DNA from: Alteromonas sp. ALT199
GTDB taxonomy: Bacteria; Pseudomonadota; Gammaproteobacteria; Enterobacterales; Alteromonadaceae
DNA length: 64,000 nt
Assembly: GCF_018619335.1 (NCBI RefSeq)
Contig: NZ_JAHHDX010000159.1
Span: 1-64,000 of the forward strand
Direction: 5' to 3'
The translations under genes were made by a program, and so were the position numbers. Every line of letters starts with the position of its first letter. Positions within the stretch are counted from its first letter, which is position 1. Below the pieces are notes generated by a model, which was not told the origin of the DNA, made no database searches, and saw nothing but the letters and a program-made list of their open reading frames with translations. Positions 44,182 through 55,065 of the stretch are shown here, piece after piece.

Positions 44182-45978
44182 ATGCAACAATCGCACATTC
44201 GTAATTTCAGTATTATCGCCCACATTGACCACGGTAAGTCTACGCTGTCAGACCGTTTAATCCAGCACTGTGGAGGGCTAACCGATCGCGAAATGGCCGA
44301 ACAGGTTCTTGACTCAATGGACCTGGAAAAAGAGCGCGGTATTACCATTAAAGCGCAAAGCGTGACGCTGAACTACGAAGCGCGCGACGGTGAAACTTAT
44401 CAGCTTAACTTCATCGATACCCCAGGGCATGTTGACTTCACTTATGAAGTATCTCGTTCACTTGCCGCTTGTGAAGGTGCGCTATTGGTTGTTGACGCCG
44501 GTCAGGGCGTAGAAGCACAAACATTGGCAAACTGCTATACCGCTATCGAGATGGATATGGAAGTGGTGCCTGTGTTGAATAAAATCGACCTGCCTCAAGC
44601 TGAGCCAGATCGCGTTGCAGAAGAAATTGAAGATATCGTTGGTATCGATGCGCTTGACGCCGTGCGCTGCTCAGCGAAAACCGGTATCGGTATTGAAGAT
44701 GTGCTTGAAGTCATTGTAAATAGAATCCCGCCACCAGAAGGTGACCGCGAGGCGCCGCTTAAAGCATTGATCATCGATTCTTGGTTCGACAACTACCAAG
44801 GCGTTGTTTCACTGGTACGTATTGTCGAAGGCCAGTTGACCAAGAAAGACAAAATTCAAATCATGTCGAATGGACAAACACATCAGGTTGACAAGATTGG
44901 GGTATTTACGCCTAAGCCGCTAGATACAGGAACATTAAGAGCCGGTGAGGTGGGCTTTATTATTGCCGGCATTAAAGACATTCAAGGTGCACCAGTAGGC
45001 GATACCATTACTCTTGCTCGTCAGCCTGCCGAAGCAATGCTACCGGGGTTTAAAAAGGTTAAACCGCAGGTCTATGCTGGTATTTTCCCAATAAGCTCTG
45101 ATGACTACGAAGACTTCCGCGACGCTCTTGCGAAACTAAGTTTGAACGACGCGTCACTATTTTATGAGCCAGAAAGCTCTGCTGCGCTTGGTTTTGGGTT
45201 CCGAATTGGGTTCCTTGGCATGCTGCACATGGAAATCATTCAAGAACGTTTAGAGCGTGAATATGACCTAGGTCTTATAACCACAGCACCTACAGTAATT
45301 TACGAAGTAGAAACGACCAAGGGCGAGACACTTACCGTAGATAGTCCATCTAAACTGCCGCCGGTAAATGATATTGCAGAAATTCGTGAGCCTATGGTTG
45401 AGGCTAACATTCTTGTGCCACAAGAATACTTGGGTAATGTAATTACACTTTGTGTTGAAAAGCGCGGTATGCAAACCAACATGACATACCACGGTAAGCA
45501 AGTAGCGGTAACTTACGAGCTGCCAATGGCTGAAGTGGTACTCGATTTCTTCGACCGTTTAAAATCTACCAGTCGTGGTTTCGCATCGCTCGACTACAAC
45601 TTTAAGCGTTTCCAGACCTCAGACATGGTGCGTGTTGACATCCTCATCAACGGTGAGCGTGTAGACGCATTGGCGGTAATTACTCACAGAGAAAACTCTC
45701 AAGGTCGTGGACGTCAGTTGGTAGAGAAGCTTCGTGAGCTTATTCCACGCCAAATGTTCGATATTGCTATTCAAGCCGCAATCGGTAACCACGTTGTTGC
45801 AAGAAGTACAGTGAAACAGCTGCGTAAAAACGTAATTGCAAAGTGTTACGGCGGTGACGTAAGTCGTAAGAAGAAGCTACTTCAAAAACAAAAAGAAGGT
45901 AAAAAGCGAATGAAGCAAGTGGGTAATGTTGAATTGCCACAAGATGCGTTCCTTGCAGTACTGAAGGTGGGCAAATAA
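44182..45978 (+). CDS. lepA: Elongation factor 4 (LepA)
   Basis: This 598-residue translational GTPase has the G1 loop [24 protein letters not shown] and NKIDLP, followed by EF-G-like domains II, III and V and the LepA-specific C-terminal domain ending [18 protein letters not shown]. It back-translocates ribosomes and helps 30S biogenesis. It overlaps lepB by one base (TAATG), as in many bacteria. Confidence 0.98.
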   Translation: MQQSHIRNFSIIAHIDHGKSTLSDRLIQHCGGLTDREMAEQVLDSMDLEKERGITIKAQSVTLNYEARDGETYQLNFIDTPGHVDFTYEVSRSLAACEGALLVVDAGQGVEAQTLANCYTAIEMDMEVVPVLNKIDLPQAEPDRVAEEIEDIVGIDALDAVRCSAKTGIGIEDVLEVIVNRIPPPEGDREAPLKALIIDSWFDNYQGVVSLVRIVEGQLTKKDKIQIMSNGQTHQVDKIGVFTPKPLDTGTLRAGEVGFIIAGIKDIQGAPVGDTITLARQPAEAMLPGFKKVKPQVYAGIFPISSDDYEDFRDALAKLSLNDASLFYEPESSAALGFGFRIGFLGMLHMEIIQERLEREYDLGLITTAPTVIYEVETTKGETLTVDSPSKLPPVNDIAEIREPMVEANILVPQEYLGNVITLCVEKRGMQTNMTYHGKQVAVTYELPMAEVVLDFFDRLKSTSRGFASLDYNFKRFQTSDMVRVDILINGERVDALAVITHRENSQGRGRQLVEKLRELIPRQMFDIAIQAAIGNHVVARSTVKQLRKNVIAKCYGGDVSRKKKLLQKQKEGKKRMKQVGNVELPQDAFLAVLKVGK

Positions 45979-46880
45979 TGGCAAATTACTTCTCCTTGAT
46001 TTTGGTGGCACTCACCTTAGTTACAGGACTAATCTGGCTAGTGGATAGCCTGGTGTTTGCGCCAAAGCGAAAAGCGCGTTTACAGGCTGCGGCAACAGCA
46101 GAAGGCGCAGGCTATGGAGAAGATCCTCAACTGCCGTACTTAGTTGATACCTCGCAACAGATTTTTCCTGTTATTGCTTTCGTTCTGGTCTTGCGTTCAT
46201 TTTTGTACGAACCGTTTCAAATTCCATCTGGCTCAATGATGCCTACCTTATTGGTGGGTGACTTCATTTTAGTTGAAAAGTTTGCCTACGGTGTAAAGGA
46301 CCCAGTTTTCAGAAGCAAGCTGATCGAAACCGGTGTTCCAGAGCGCGGAGACGTAGTGGTTTTTAAATATCCTGAAGACCCATCAATAGACTACATCAAA
46401 CGTGTAATTGGCTTACCGGGCGATACTGTAGTTTATCAAAACAAGCAGGTTTATATTAAACCGAAATGCGAGACTGGTAAAAATTGTTCAAAGCTTAAAG
46501 CGGTACCATTAACATTCCAAGAGCGTGGCGAGTTTGTACAAGACATGGCGCAGCTTATGCGTTATACCGAAGATCTAGGCACAGTAGAACATGACATTTT
46601 ACGCCATCCAGTTCGCGAAATTTCTCCGGTTAATTTTTACACCCAGCCTGGAACCCGCAGTAATGAGTGGATAGTGCCGGAAGGTCAGTATTTCGTCTTA
46701 GGCGATAACCGTGATAATAGCCGCGACAGCCGTTTTTGGGGTTTTGTACCCGACGCGAACCTGGTTGGTAAAGCTGTGGCTATTTGGATTTCATTTGAGT
46801 TTGAACGCAGTCCGTCGGATATCCTTCCTACGTGGGTTCCAACAGGCGTTCGATTTGAGCGAGCAGGTGGCATTCATTAA
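45978..46880 (+). CDS. lepB: Signal peptidase I
   Basis: LepB removes signal peptides from Sec and Tat substrates on the periplasmic face of the inner membrane. Two N-terminal membrane helices (about 4-24 and 60-75) precede the catalytic Ser86 in PSGSMMPTL and Lys141 in DYIKRVIGLPGD. GDNRDNSRDSRFWG is box E. The 300-residue length is close to E. coli (324). It overlaps lepA and rnc by one base on each side. Confidence 0.97.
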   Translation: MANYFSLILVALTLVTGLIWLVDSLVFAPKRKARLQAAATAEGAGYGEDPQLPYLVDTSQQIFPVIAFVLVLRSFLYEPFQIPSGSMMPTLLVGDFILVEKFAYGVKDPVFRSKLIETGVPERGDVVVFKYPEDPSIDYIKRVIGLPGDTVVYQNKQVYIKPKCETGKNCSKLKAVPLTFQERGEFVQDMAQLMRYTEDLGTVEHDILRHPVREISPVNFYTQPGTRSNEWIVPEGQYFVLGDNRDNSRDSRFWGFVPDANLVGKAVAIWISFEFERSPSDILPTWVPTGVRFERAGGIH

Positions 46881-47566
46881 TGCAGGGAATTGATAAATAT
46901 CGTCGCCTATATAAGGCGATAGGCTACACATTTACCAATGAAGCTTTATTGGAGCAAGCACTCACCCATCGCAGTGCGGCCAAACAACACAACGAACGCT
47001 TAGAGTTTTTGGGTGACGCTATTTTGGGTATGATTGTCGGTGAAACGCTGTTTAAACGTTTTCCAACCGTGCCTGAAGGCAAGCTTACTCGAATGCGCTC
47101 AACTTTAGTGAAAGGTGAAACGCTAGCCGAATTAGCAAAAGAGGCCTGTGTAGGTGAACTACTTTACTTGGGCCCCGGTGAGCTTAAAAGCGGTGGTCAT
47201 CGCAGAAGTTCAATACTAGCGGACTCGGTTGAAGCTATTTTAGGGGCCATTTACCTTGATTCAGGGATGGATGAGGTACGCGGTGTTATCGATCGTTTAT
47301 GGGAAACCCGCATAAACAAGCTTGACCCGAATGCGCACCCTAAAGACAGTAAAACGCGTCTTCAAGAGTTTTTACAAGGCCGTAAGCAGGCGCTGCCAAC
47401 CTATGAAGTGTTGTCTATTGCAGGCAAAGATCATGCGCAAACGTTTGAAGTGAGCTGCAAAGTAGAAAGTCTACAAGAAGTCGTAGTGGCGTCTGGCAAT
47501 AGCCGCCGTAAAGCAGAACAAGAAGCTGCTCGTTTAACATTGGAGAAGCTTGATGACAACGCATGA
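46880..47566 (+). CDS. rnc: Ribonuclease III
   Basis: This 228-residue dsRNA endonuclease has the catalytic signature [11 protein letters not shown] (Glu42, Asp46), [17 protein letters not shown] with the second metal-binding Glu, and a C-terminal dsRNA-binding domain (about 155-226: [29 protein letters not shown]). It processes rRNA precursors. It overlaps era by 14 bases. Confidence 0.98.
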   Translation: MQGIDKYRRLYKAIGYTFTNEALLEQALTHRSAAKQHNERLEFLGDAILGMIVGETLFKRFPTVPEGKLTRMRSTLVKGETLAELAKEACVGELLYLGPGELKSGGHRRSSILADSVEAILGAIYLDSGMDEVRGVIDRLWETRINKLDPNAHPKDSKTRLQEFLQGRKQALPTYEVLSIAGKDHAQTFEVSCKVESLQEVVVASGNSRRKAEQEAARLTLEKLDDNA

Positions 47567-48497
47567 TGAGTCGAATTTGCCTGACATGCCCGATATCCAA
47601 ACTCGCTGTGGTCTAGTTGCTATAGTGGGTCGCCCTAATGTGGGCAAATCAACTTTACTTAATCGTCTGCTGGGGCAAAAGGTAAGCATTACCTCGCGCA
47701 AGCCTCAGACCACTCGTCACCGCATTCTCGGCATAGATACAGATGGTGATTACCAAGCAATATATGTTGATACGCCAGGGCTCCACCAAGACGAAAAGCG
47801 TGCTATTAATCGCTACATGAATCGCGCAGCATCGAGCTCTCTTGCTGAAGTTGGTCTTGTGCTGTTTGTCGTAGAAGGGGACCGATTCAACGCCGAAGAT
47901 GAAATGGTGTTAAGTAAAGTTAAGCAAGCAAACCTTCCTTGCTATCTTATCGTAAACAAGATGGATAAGGTTGAGGACAAAGAGAACTTTATGGTTCACC
48001 TCAAAAAGTTAGGTGAAAAACACCCGTTTGAGCACATGATCCCTATTAGTGCTAAACAGGGCAGAATGGTTGACGAAATTAGAAAGTTGGTGGCCAAGTC
48101 TCTACCTAAAAGTGAGTTTTTCTTTCCTGAAGACTACATCACTGACCGTTCAAGCCGATTTATGGCTGCCGAAATAATTCGCGAAAAGCTAATGCGCTTT
48201 ACCGGTGATGAGTTGCCTTACTCTACCACGGTAGAAATAGAGCAGTTCAAAATGGCTGACAATGGTGTTTATCGCATTAGCGGCCTTATATTGGTTGAGC
48301 GTGAAACTCAAAAGCGCATGATTATCGGTAAAGGCGGTAAGCACTTAAAAACCATTGGTGAGCAAGCGCGAAAAGATATGGAAAACTTGTTCGACAACAA
48401 GGTCTTTCTTGAACTATGGGTTAAAGTGAAACAAGGTTGGGCTGACGATGAGCGTGCATTGCGCTCACTAGGTTACGGCGACGACAGTAACTTCTAG
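47553..48497 (+). CDS. era: GTPase Era
   Basis: This 314-residue GTPase matures the 16S rRNA and 30S subunit. The G1 loop GRPNVGKST lies at residues 26-34; DTPG, NKMD and ISAK follow. The C-terminal KH domain contains [22 protein letters not shown] chose the ATG at 47553 with GGAGA six bases upstream; TTG 47550 is less likely. In many gammaproteobacteria recO and pdxJ follow; here pdxH follows after a 186-base gap. Confidence 0.97.
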   Translation: MTTHDESNLPDMPDIQTRCGLVAIVGRPNVGKSTLLNRLLGQKVSITSRKPQTTRHRILGIDTDGDYQAIYVDTPGLHQDEKRAINRYMNRAASSSLAEVGLVLFVVEGDRFNAEDEMVLSKVKQANLPCYLIVNKMDKVEDKENFMVHLKKLGEKHPFEHMIPISAKQGRMVDEIRKLVAKSLPKSEFFFPEDYITDRSSRFMAAEIIREKLMRFTGDELPYSTTVEIEQFKMADNGVYRISGLILVERETQKRMIIGKGGKHLKTIGEQARKDMENLFDNKVFLELWVKVKQGWADDERALRSLGYGDDSNF

Positions 48498-48519
48498 TTC
48501 AAGTTTTCATTGTCTTTGC

Positions 48520-48545
48520 AACGCTAGTTAGCAGTAACTAGCGTT
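48520..48545. repeat. Perfect 11-bp inverted repeat after era
   Basis: AACGCTAGTTA and TAACTAGCGTT are separated by GCAG and lie 22 bases after the era stop. There is no T-run, so it may be a transcript 3'-end stabiliser or a weak terminator. Confidence 0.6.
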
Positions 48546-48683
48546 ATATCGGCAAGTATCTATGTCCAGTATTTTTGCCAAGTAGTTTTGGTAACAACCG
48601 TAAGCATAGGTGCTATAGCAGGCATTTACTCTTTCATTTGCACAAGCTTAGTAAGAACGAAAAACTGTTTTCAGGAGAGGTAT

Positions 48684-49322
48684 ATGGCAATTTCAGATAT
48701 GCGCAGGCAGTACTCAAAAGGCAGTTTGAGTGAGTCAGATATAACCTCGAGCCCGTTTACTTTGTTCGATAAATGGCTTAAAGATGCCGTTGACGCTGGA
48801 ATTCCAGACCCTACCGCGATGACGGTTGCAACCGTTGATGCAAGCGGTCAACCCTCTCAACGTATTGTTTTGTTAAAAGATGTCAGCGAAAAGGGCTTTG
48901 TGTTTTTCACGAACTTAGGAAGCAGAAAAGCGCAAGAGTTAGCTGTAAACCCTAAAGTGTCGTGCCACTTTCCATGGTTCTTTATGGAACGCCAAGTTCG
49001 CGTCTGTGGTAGCGTTGAAAAACTCTCTGTTTCTGAAAATGCGGGTTACTTCTTTTCACGACCTAAAGACAGTCAGCTAGCAGCGTATGCGTCTAAGCAA
49101 AGCAAGCCAATTGGCAGCAGAGAGCTTTTGCTTACCCAGTTTAAACAGCTAAAGGATAAGTTTGCCAATAAGGAATTACCCGTGCCGGACTTTTGGGGCG
49201 GCTTCAGGGTTGTGCCTCATCAAATTGAGTTTTGGCAGGGCGGGGAAGATAGACTACATGACCGCTTTGAATATAATAAAACCGAAAATGGCGCATGGGT
49301 AACACAGCGCTTGATGCCGTAG
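48684..49322 (+). CDS. pdxH: Pyridoxamine/pyridoxine 5'-phosphate oxidase
   Basis: PdxH makes pyridoxal phosphate with FMN. This 212-residue protein begins MAISDMRRQYSKGSL and has RIVLLKDVSEKGFVFFTN, the SRPKDSQLAAYASKQS block, and a C-terminal FWQGGEDRLHDRFEYNK ending with RLMP. The ribosome site AGGAGAGG directly precedes the ATG at 48684, so the longer upstream frame is not used. It stands alone after era, where pdxJ (also vitamin B6) often lies in relatives. Confidence 0.96.
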   Translation: MAISDMRRQYSKGSLSESDITSSPFTLFDKWLKDAVDAGIPDPTAMTVATVDASGQPSQRIVLLKDVSEKGFVFFTNLGSRKAQELAVNPKVSCHFPWFFMERQVRVCGSVEKLSVSENAGYFFSRPKDSQLAAYASKQSKPIGSRELLLTQFKQLKDKFANKELPVPDFWGGFRVVPHQIEFWQGGEDRLHDRFEYNKTENGAWVTQRLMP

Positions 49323-49462
49323 AAATTCGTTGCAAACGTTGTTTCCGTTAGTAAGAAGTTTTGGTCTGCTTAGCGAATAAATTAGTTAGACGCAGGTGCC
49401 ACGTAATGATGTCTTTCGTAACTAGCATTAGACGAGATAAGAGAGGATGGGGCGCCTAGAGT

Positions 49463-50305
49463 ATGATTGATAGCCATTGCCACCTCGACTTGCTTGCATC
49501 AAAAAAAGACCTTCGAGTCGCGTTAGAACATGCCAAAACAGCTGGGCTAACTCGCATTATGGCCCCGAGTATAAATCCGCAATCTTGGCAGGCGCTCCAA
49601 GCGCTTAGTGAGCATTACAGCAGCGTTTTGCCTATCGATACCGCGCTAGGTCTCCATCCCTATTTTTTGACTGACAGCAATCACACTAGTAGAGCTTCTA
49701 CCACTGACATACCTGAGCAGGCAATTCATGAAAACCTTGAGCAGCTTGAAGCGGCTGCTGCCGCGCTGCACCCTTCAGTAAAAGCGGTGGGAGAAACCGG
49801 TATCGACGGGCACATAAGCGTGCCGTTAGCGGTTCAAAAAAAAGTGCTTCACACCCATTTAAAGCTTGCCGATAAAACATCGCTTCCTGTTATTTTGCAT
49901 CACAGAAAAAGCCATCATTTACTACTTGAAGCGTTTAAGTACGTCAAGTACCAAGGTGTCGGCGTTGTGCATGCTTTTTCTGGCAGTGTCGAAGCAGCCA
50001 AAGGATATATCGAGCGAGGGTTTTACCTAGGGATAGGTGGCACCATTACATATGAGCGGGCACAAAAGACGAGAGATACCCTTAAGTTTTTATTAGATTG
50101 CCACTTCGATAAACTGCTTTTAGAAACTGATTCCCCAGACATGCCTATGTATGGCAGACAGGGAGAGCCTAACGAACCTCGCTATTTAGCTGATGTCATC
50201 GATGTTATAAGCAACAATTATGGTGTGTCGCGAGAAGAGGTAATATCTACTACAACGGCTAATTACGCTAAACTCTTCAACACGAACTCCGACTCCAGTG
50301 CCTAA
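49463..50305 (+). CDS. TatD-family metal-dependent hydrolase (YjjV-like)
   Basis: This 280-residue TIM-barrel hydrolase has DSHCHLD, the metal-binding Glu in VGETGID (usually GEIGLD), VILHHRKSHHLL, VVHAFSGS and LLLETDSPDMPMYGRQG. The GGTITYERAQKTRD segment matches E. coli YjjV better than TatD itself. Family members are Mg-dependent 3'-5' DNases or putative deaminase-like hydrolases; the YjjV substrate is not established. An inserted segment of about 20 residues near 75-95 lengthens it. Confidence 0.86.
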   Translation: MIDSHCHLDLLASKKDLRVALEHAKTAGLTRIMAPSINPQSWQALQALSEHYSSVLPIDTALGLHPYFLTDSNHTSRASTTDIPEQAIHENLEQLEAAAAALHPSVKAVGETGIDGHISVPLAVQKKVLHTHLKLADKTSLPVILHHRKSHHLLLEAFKYVKYQGVGVVHAFSGSVEAAKGYIERGFYLGIGGTITYERAQKTRDTLKFLLDCHFDKLLLETDSPDMPMYGRQGEPNEPRYLADVIDVISNNYGVSREEVISTTTANYAKLFNTNSDSSA

Positions 50306-50332
50306 GGATTTGAAACGTTGTAAATATTCGCT

Positions 50333-51028
50333 TTAACGCTTTGATTTGTTCCTTTTAGATTCAATTACCTGAACAAACCATGGGCGAGATTTGTAAAATG
50401 CACGAGTGAGGTATATGCCTAACAAGAGAGCTAAAAATACCAAAATACACGCAATAAAAGCCAGTTGATAGCGCAGTGTAAGCGGGCTTTTTAATACTTC
50501 CTGTGTATCCATATGAATATTCACATAGCCCATCAAATTGCCGCTGTTGTCGGTAATTGCGCCAACATAGGTGAGCGGTGTTACTCTTTGCATTTGGCTC
50601 AATGCCACTACACTGTCAATTTGAGGAAGAGGTGCTATATATCTACCGTCTTTATCAAACACAGATAAGGCGAGGATATGCGGTTCGTTGGCCAATATTA
50701 AAGCTACACTTTCAATGTATTCTCGTTGAGAGAAATTACCTGATAACACTGAACTACTGCTTGATTCATTTTCTTCAACAGGAACGTTGTCAATAATAAA
50801 CGCCGGTTGTAGTAGTTTGGCGTATTGCCTGGCGATACTTTCCCCTGAAAAACGAGTTTGTACGGTTAACCAATCATTTTGATACTGTTGCACCAATAGT
50901 ATTAACACAATGACTAGCGCGAAAACCGTGCTTACAATCAACGTGTGAAAAAGCCTTTTCAGTGCTGTATACAAAGAATGTGGGTTGCTCTTTGATTGTG
51001 AAGGGGCTTTGCTAAGCACGTCTGCCAA
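50333..51028 (-). CDS. YtjB/AhpA (Smp) family membrane protein
   Basis: This 231-residue protein has two membrane segments (about 28-47 and 189-210) enclosing a periplasmic, PAS-like sensor region. It is divergent from serB, as ytjB (smp) is in E. coli, and its topology matches. The biochemical role is unclear. In other bacteria AhpA is a membrane protein linked to virulence and haemolysis. Confidence 0.78.
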   Translation of the reverse strand: MADVLSKAPSQSKSNPHSLYTALKRLFHTLIVSTVFALVIVLILLVQQYQNDWLTVQTRFSGESIARQYAKLLQPAFIIDNVPVEENESSSSSVLSGNFSQREYIESVALILANEPHILALSVFDKDGRYIAPLPQIDSVVALSQMQRVTPLTYVGAITDNSGNLMGYVNIHMDTQEVLKSPLTLRYQLAFIACILVFLALLLGIYLTRAFYKSRPWFVQVIESKRNKSKR

Positions 51029-51167
51029 TGCGGAATTCCATAAATACGATAAGTTGCCTAACAGTAGGTGAAATCTAAATAATTTTAAAGAGGATATTTT
51101 ATTAGTTAGCCTAATTGGTTAGCATTAGAGCATCATTTTCCAATCACCGCAGTTTCCTGTGTGAGTT

Positions 51168-52151
51168 ATGAAAGACACATTCATCATAGATATTAGTAAC
51201 CACGATGTTCATTTTGCATCATCTCTGTCAAACATTGTCAGCAATGAGCACAATAATCACGCGTATTCACATACGCTTACTGTTATCGGCCAAGCTATCA
51301 CCCCTTATTTACTAGACGGTGTGCTACAAAAGCTCAAAGCGGTGTTTACGCCAGCCAGTGCTGCGTTTCATCATTTGCATCAGCATATGGGGGATGATGC
51401 CATCGAGATAAGAGGGGAGGTAATCAACGCAAAGCCGGAGCACATAAAGTCGCTACTTGGCGATGTTAGTGATGCTTATAGCCTTGATGTTGGATTGCAA
51501 GCCTCGCGACCGTCCTTGTCTAAGCCTGGACTGCTTGTAATGGATATGGATAGTACTGTTATTGCCATTGAGTGTATTGATGAAATAGCAAAACTTGCCG
51601 GTGTCGGCGAGCAAGTCGCCGAAGTTACAGCGAAAGCCATGCGCGGAGAAATTGCTTTCAACGATAGCTTAACACACAGGGTAGCGTGTTTAGAGGGTGT
51701 ACCTATTGAACATCTTAATCAAATACGCGACAGCATTCCTATTATGCCTGGTATTCAGGCGTTGCTTAATCACTTGAAAAAACATGACTGGAAGTTAGCT
51801 ATCGCATCTGGAGGGTTTACCTTTTTTGCTGATCACCTAAAAGCAAGGCTAGGCCTCGACTATGCGATTTCAAATACATTAGCAATAAAAAATGGGCACT
51901 TAACAGGAAAGGTGGAAGGCGAAATTATCAACGCTGATGTAAAAGCACGCACGGTCAAAGCGCTTTCTGAACAGTGGGGAATACCGTCTAATCAAACCGT
52001 TGCTATGGGAGATGGCGCAAACGATTTAGTTATGATGGCTGAGTCTGCGCTAGGTGTAGCGTGTCACGGCAAACCGTTAGTAAACGAAAAAGCGGATGTG
52101 GCAATACGCATTGGTAGTTTGCACAGTCTTCTGTACTTTTTAGACAAATAA
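51168..52151 (+). CDS. serB: Phosphoserine phosphatase
   Basis: SerB dephosphorylates phosphoserine in the last step of serine synthesis. The HAD motif DMDST (126-130) includes the nucleophile Asp126. ASGGFTFF and MGDGANDL are HAD motifs II and IV. The N-terminal 115 residues form an ACT-like regulatory domain, as in E. coli SerB. The product has 327 residues (E. coli 322). The gene is divergent from the ytjB-like gene and convergent with the PilZ gene. Confidence 0.96.
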   Translation: MKDTFIIDISNHDVHFASSLSNIVSNEHNNHAYSHTLTVIGQAITPYLLDGVLQKLKAVFTPASAAFHHLHQHMGDDAIEIRGEVINAKPEHIKSLLGDVSDAYSLDVGLQASRPSLSKPGLLVMDMDSTVIAIECIDEIAKLAGVGEQVAEVTAKAMRGEIAFNDSLTHRVACLEGVPIEHLNQIRDSIPIMPGIQALLNHLKKHDWKLAIASGGFTFFADHLKARLGLDYAISNTLAIKNGHLTGKVEGEIINADVKARTVKALSEQWGIPSNQTVAMGDGANDLVMMAESALGVACHGKPLVNEKADVAIRIGSLHSLLYFLDK

Positions 52152-52160
52152 CTTGAATTG

Positions 52161-52205
52161 GTAGAGAAGCGCTAGTTTGCAATTTCAAACTTACTAGCGT
52201 TCTAC
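52161..52205. terminator. Long imperfect hairpin between serB and the PilZ gene
   Basis: Pairs GTAGA/TCTAC, GCGCTAG/CTAGCGT and AGTTTG/CAAACT stack around CAATTT. It lies ten bases after the serB stop, between convergent genes. No T-run follows. Confidence 0.45.
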
Positions 52206-52351
52206 TGGTATTGGTCACAAACTTACTTTTAAATGCGTTTTTCCTATTGTCCTCGTTTTCAATAGGTTAATTTCAGAGGTTTATTTCCTAGAGCTAAAGC
52301 TATTAAGCTCAAGCGCGATCGGCGGTAGAAGCTTGAAATATTGAATCTTAC

Positions 52352-54877
52352 CTATGCATTGCTTGTTAAAGCACTAGGATGGACTTCACTTTTCAGTGTT
52401 TTGTTTGCCGTAATGTCTTCCATAGTAAAACCGTATCTTATGAGCACCTCGTCAGTCACGTCGACAAGGTGAGAACAGGCTGCAATACTCCACATTTTCT
52501 TCTCTAACTCACGGGCTCTATGCATGGCGTACATGGTGACATAGTTAATTTCGGTTTGAAGCATGCTTAAATCGGGTTTGCCAGTTGTTGTAAGCATAAC
52601 GTGTATAGCTATAAATTGGCCGCGTACCATGGCTTCTTTGATAAACGCACGGCGTTGATCATTGCTTTCAAATTTGTGTGAATAACGAGGAATGATCGCC
52701 ATGCGCGGTTCTTTTTGCGACGAATCAAATGATATGAATAGCTCCTGTCGCAAAGGCATATTCTCAAGTTTAACCGTTTTAATACCGCTTTGTACAAATG
52801 GAGAGTCCTGTTTTCTATCCCTGAACAAAAACTCAAGATTTACTTTGTTCCGTTCGGCGTATTGCGTAGTAAGGGTAGTTATGCGCTCGTCTTGTCTACC
52901 AACCATACAAGCCTGAGGTGTATAGCGTACCCCTTCTTTACTCATGAGAAAAGATAAAGAGGTCGCGTTTCTTGCGTTTATACAGCGCAGTGCTTGCCCC
53001 ATACCCGGAACTTCTTCATCATCGTTATCGACTTTAAGGTTGCCCTTATTCTTTTTGATGAGTTCTTCAAAAAAGTTACGTGCGCTTTTGCCCTCTTCGC
53101 CTGCGGCTGTTTTCAAGTGAAGGATGTTTTTCTCCACATTGTGATAAATAATTTCATATTGAAGATGCATGACGTCAAAGGCGTTCGCTATTTCTTGAAG
53201 GCGAGGGAATGCAACTTCAACTCGTCCTTCTAAATTGCCTTTATAGTCTTTTGCTAGTTCAACTCGAAGGCCTAGTCCGTGAACTGAAATGTCTTCGCTG
53301 ATCCCACGGTGAAGCGTCGATTCGCCATTAAATCTTGCTTCAATTTGCGTTCTTAACTGGTATCGACTTTCAATGCGCTGCTCTTCGTATTTAAAGCGAA
53401 CAATATGAATATTTGAAGCCGCACGATTTCTGGGGTGACCGAATACTCTCAAATGCGAAAGGTTGTCTCGATTGAACTTTAGTTCGTTATATGTCTCTTG
53501 CCCTGTTACAGAGGTTACGTCTGTGACATGAGCAAGAAAGCGCAAGTTTTTAAGTTTTGACATTAAGCGAGCAGAAGGCGGAGTATTGAGTTTTTTAACT
53601 TTATTGCCAACGGAATCTGGGATAGAGAGCGGAATATGCGCTTGTTCTGGAACAATGTCTGTCAGGGTTATCTTAAAAACTCTCCAACTCGCTTTTCTTG
53701 AGCCAAACCCTAAAAATACACGTGATAATACTTCTTTTTGCAGTAACTCTTCATAAGAGGCTGAATAAAAATAAACTTTGTCAGTGTGCAAATGCGTGAA
53801 GCTGAAAACAAAAATTTCTCGAACTTCATCAGATTTGTTAAGTAATCGGGTGAGTCTTTCTTGCGTTAGCAAAAAGTTTAGCCGACAGTTTTCTTCTTCG
53901 TCGTGCCAGTATTGAACGGTTTCTCGGTTTACTTCATTTACCATTGCATAGCGTGGCACCAAAGTTTCGTTTACGACGTCAATAAAAACGGGAAGCGTAG
54001 GACTGCGAGGAGAAAAGTATTGTTCGCAGGTTTTACTGGTTATCGCTTCGATGGTGTTCGTCATGTTCACTTTATAGCGGCGTTTGTTACCGTGGATAAA
54101 GCTTTCTAAGAACTTATCAAATGCTAAGTTTGGGTGAGTTTTGTCCCGCTGAAGCGCTAAATAGTTAACATCATTTTTGGTTATTATTTTTACTAACTTG
54201 TACGCAATGCCATTTTTCTTATCCATGGCAAACTCGTTTTCAAGCCCTCTGAAATAAATAAAAAGCGTTTCGCCCTTCTCAAAAAAAGAGTCTTTAGAAA
54301 GCTTAATCTGCAGACCTTCTAAAGATACGTCTACACTCAAGCCCCGCATAGACTGATTTGCACTGTTAAATATCTCAACAGCAACAGCAAAATTCATACG
54401 TTCGGTATTGCGCTGCCTGTAATCAAGAAGGTTGACTGTAGGGACTTTGAATTGCTCTAATACCGCTGAACGCTTTTTAAGTTCAGGTTTATCCTTATCT
54501 GCGCGTTCTTGCACAAGTTCTTTCTCGCGCATTAATCGGAAGTTGTTCTCAGTATTTTGGACGGCTTCGTATACACCGTAAGTGTATCTACCAAATACGC
54601 GAAGTTGTTCTTCGAACTTATCAACAGCCACGTCGTCCATGTAGTGGTTACGCCCTTCGTGTGCGTATTTTTTGCACTTGCCATCAACGTGACCGCGCAA
54701 ATCTATGGTACGCATGCAAGGTTTAGCTAACCTCTTCACTTCCATTTTAATAAGAAAGCGTTTTTCTTTAGGTACGTCAGATGCAGTTTGAAGCAATACC
54801 TGGTTAAACTCAGGTTCATTAACCATGGGCTTTAGCTGTTCGATAATATCAGCATATTGCTTTAAATCTTGACTCAT
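52352..54877 (-). CDS. Large protein with two PilZ (c-di-GMP-binding) domains
   Basis: This 841-residue cytoplasmic protein has two PilZ signatures. The first is RxxxR at 156-160 with DVSLEG at 183-188. The second is RIESRYQLR at 501-509 with DISVHG at 529-534. The N-terminal 150 residues, with many charged pairs, and the regions at about 260-450 and 600-841 are not recognised. The two PilZ modules suggest a c-di-GMP receptor, probably acting on motility, pili or envelope. It is convergent with serB and faces away from radA. Confidence 0.85.
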   Translation of the reverse strand: MSQDLKQYADIIEQLKPMVNEPEFNQVLLQTASDVPKEKRFLIKMEVKRLAKPCMRTIDLRGHVDGKCKKYAHEGRNHYMDDVAVDKFEEQLRVFGRYTYGVYEAVQNTENNFRLMREKELVQERADKDKPELKKRSAVLEQFKVPTVNLLDYRQRNTERMNFAVAVEIFNSANQSMRGLSVDVSLEGLQIKLSKDSFFEKGETLFIYFRGLENEFAMDKKNGIAYKLVKIITKNDVNYLALQRDKTHPNLAFDKFLESFIHGNKRRYKVNMTNTIEAITSKTCEQYFSPRSPTLPVFIDVVNETLVPRYAMVNEVNRETVQYWHDEEENCRLNFLLTQERLTRLLNKSDEVREIFVFSFTHLHTDKVYFYSASYEELLQKEVLSRVFLGFGSRKASWRVFKITLTDIVPEQAHIPLSIPDSVGNKVKKLNTPPSARLMSKLKNLRFLAHVTDVTSVTGQETYNELKFNRDNLSHLRVFGHPRNRAASNIHIVRFKYEEQRIESRYQLRTQIEARFNGESTLHRGISEDISVHGLGLRVELAKDYKGNLEGRVEVAFPRLQEIANAFDVMHLQYEIIYHNVEKNILHLKTAAGEEGKSARNFFEELIKKNKGNLKVDNDDEEVPGMGQALRCINARNATSLSFLMSKEGVRYTPQACMVGRQDERITTLTTQYAERNKVNLEFLFRDRKQDSPFVQSGIKTVKLENMPLRQELFISFDSSQKEPRMAIIPRYSHKFESNDQRRAFIKEAMVRGQFIAIHVMLTTTGKPDLSMLQTEINYVTMYAMHRARELEKKMWSIAACSHLVDVTDEVLIRYGFTMEDITANKTLKSEVHPSALTSNA

Positions 54878-55065
54878 GAATGCGCAACTTTGTTGTTAAG
54901 TATCATTATTTTAGTTGTTATCGGCAAATCAGCAAAACTCATTAACCCTTAAATTTGTTGTATTTTGGGATTTTTTTTAGTCAGAAAACTGACCGTAGGT
55001 TTGTGCTTAATTCACCCTTGTTAAGTGTTAGAATACTCTTTTTAAGCAACGGATAAAACTGGAAT

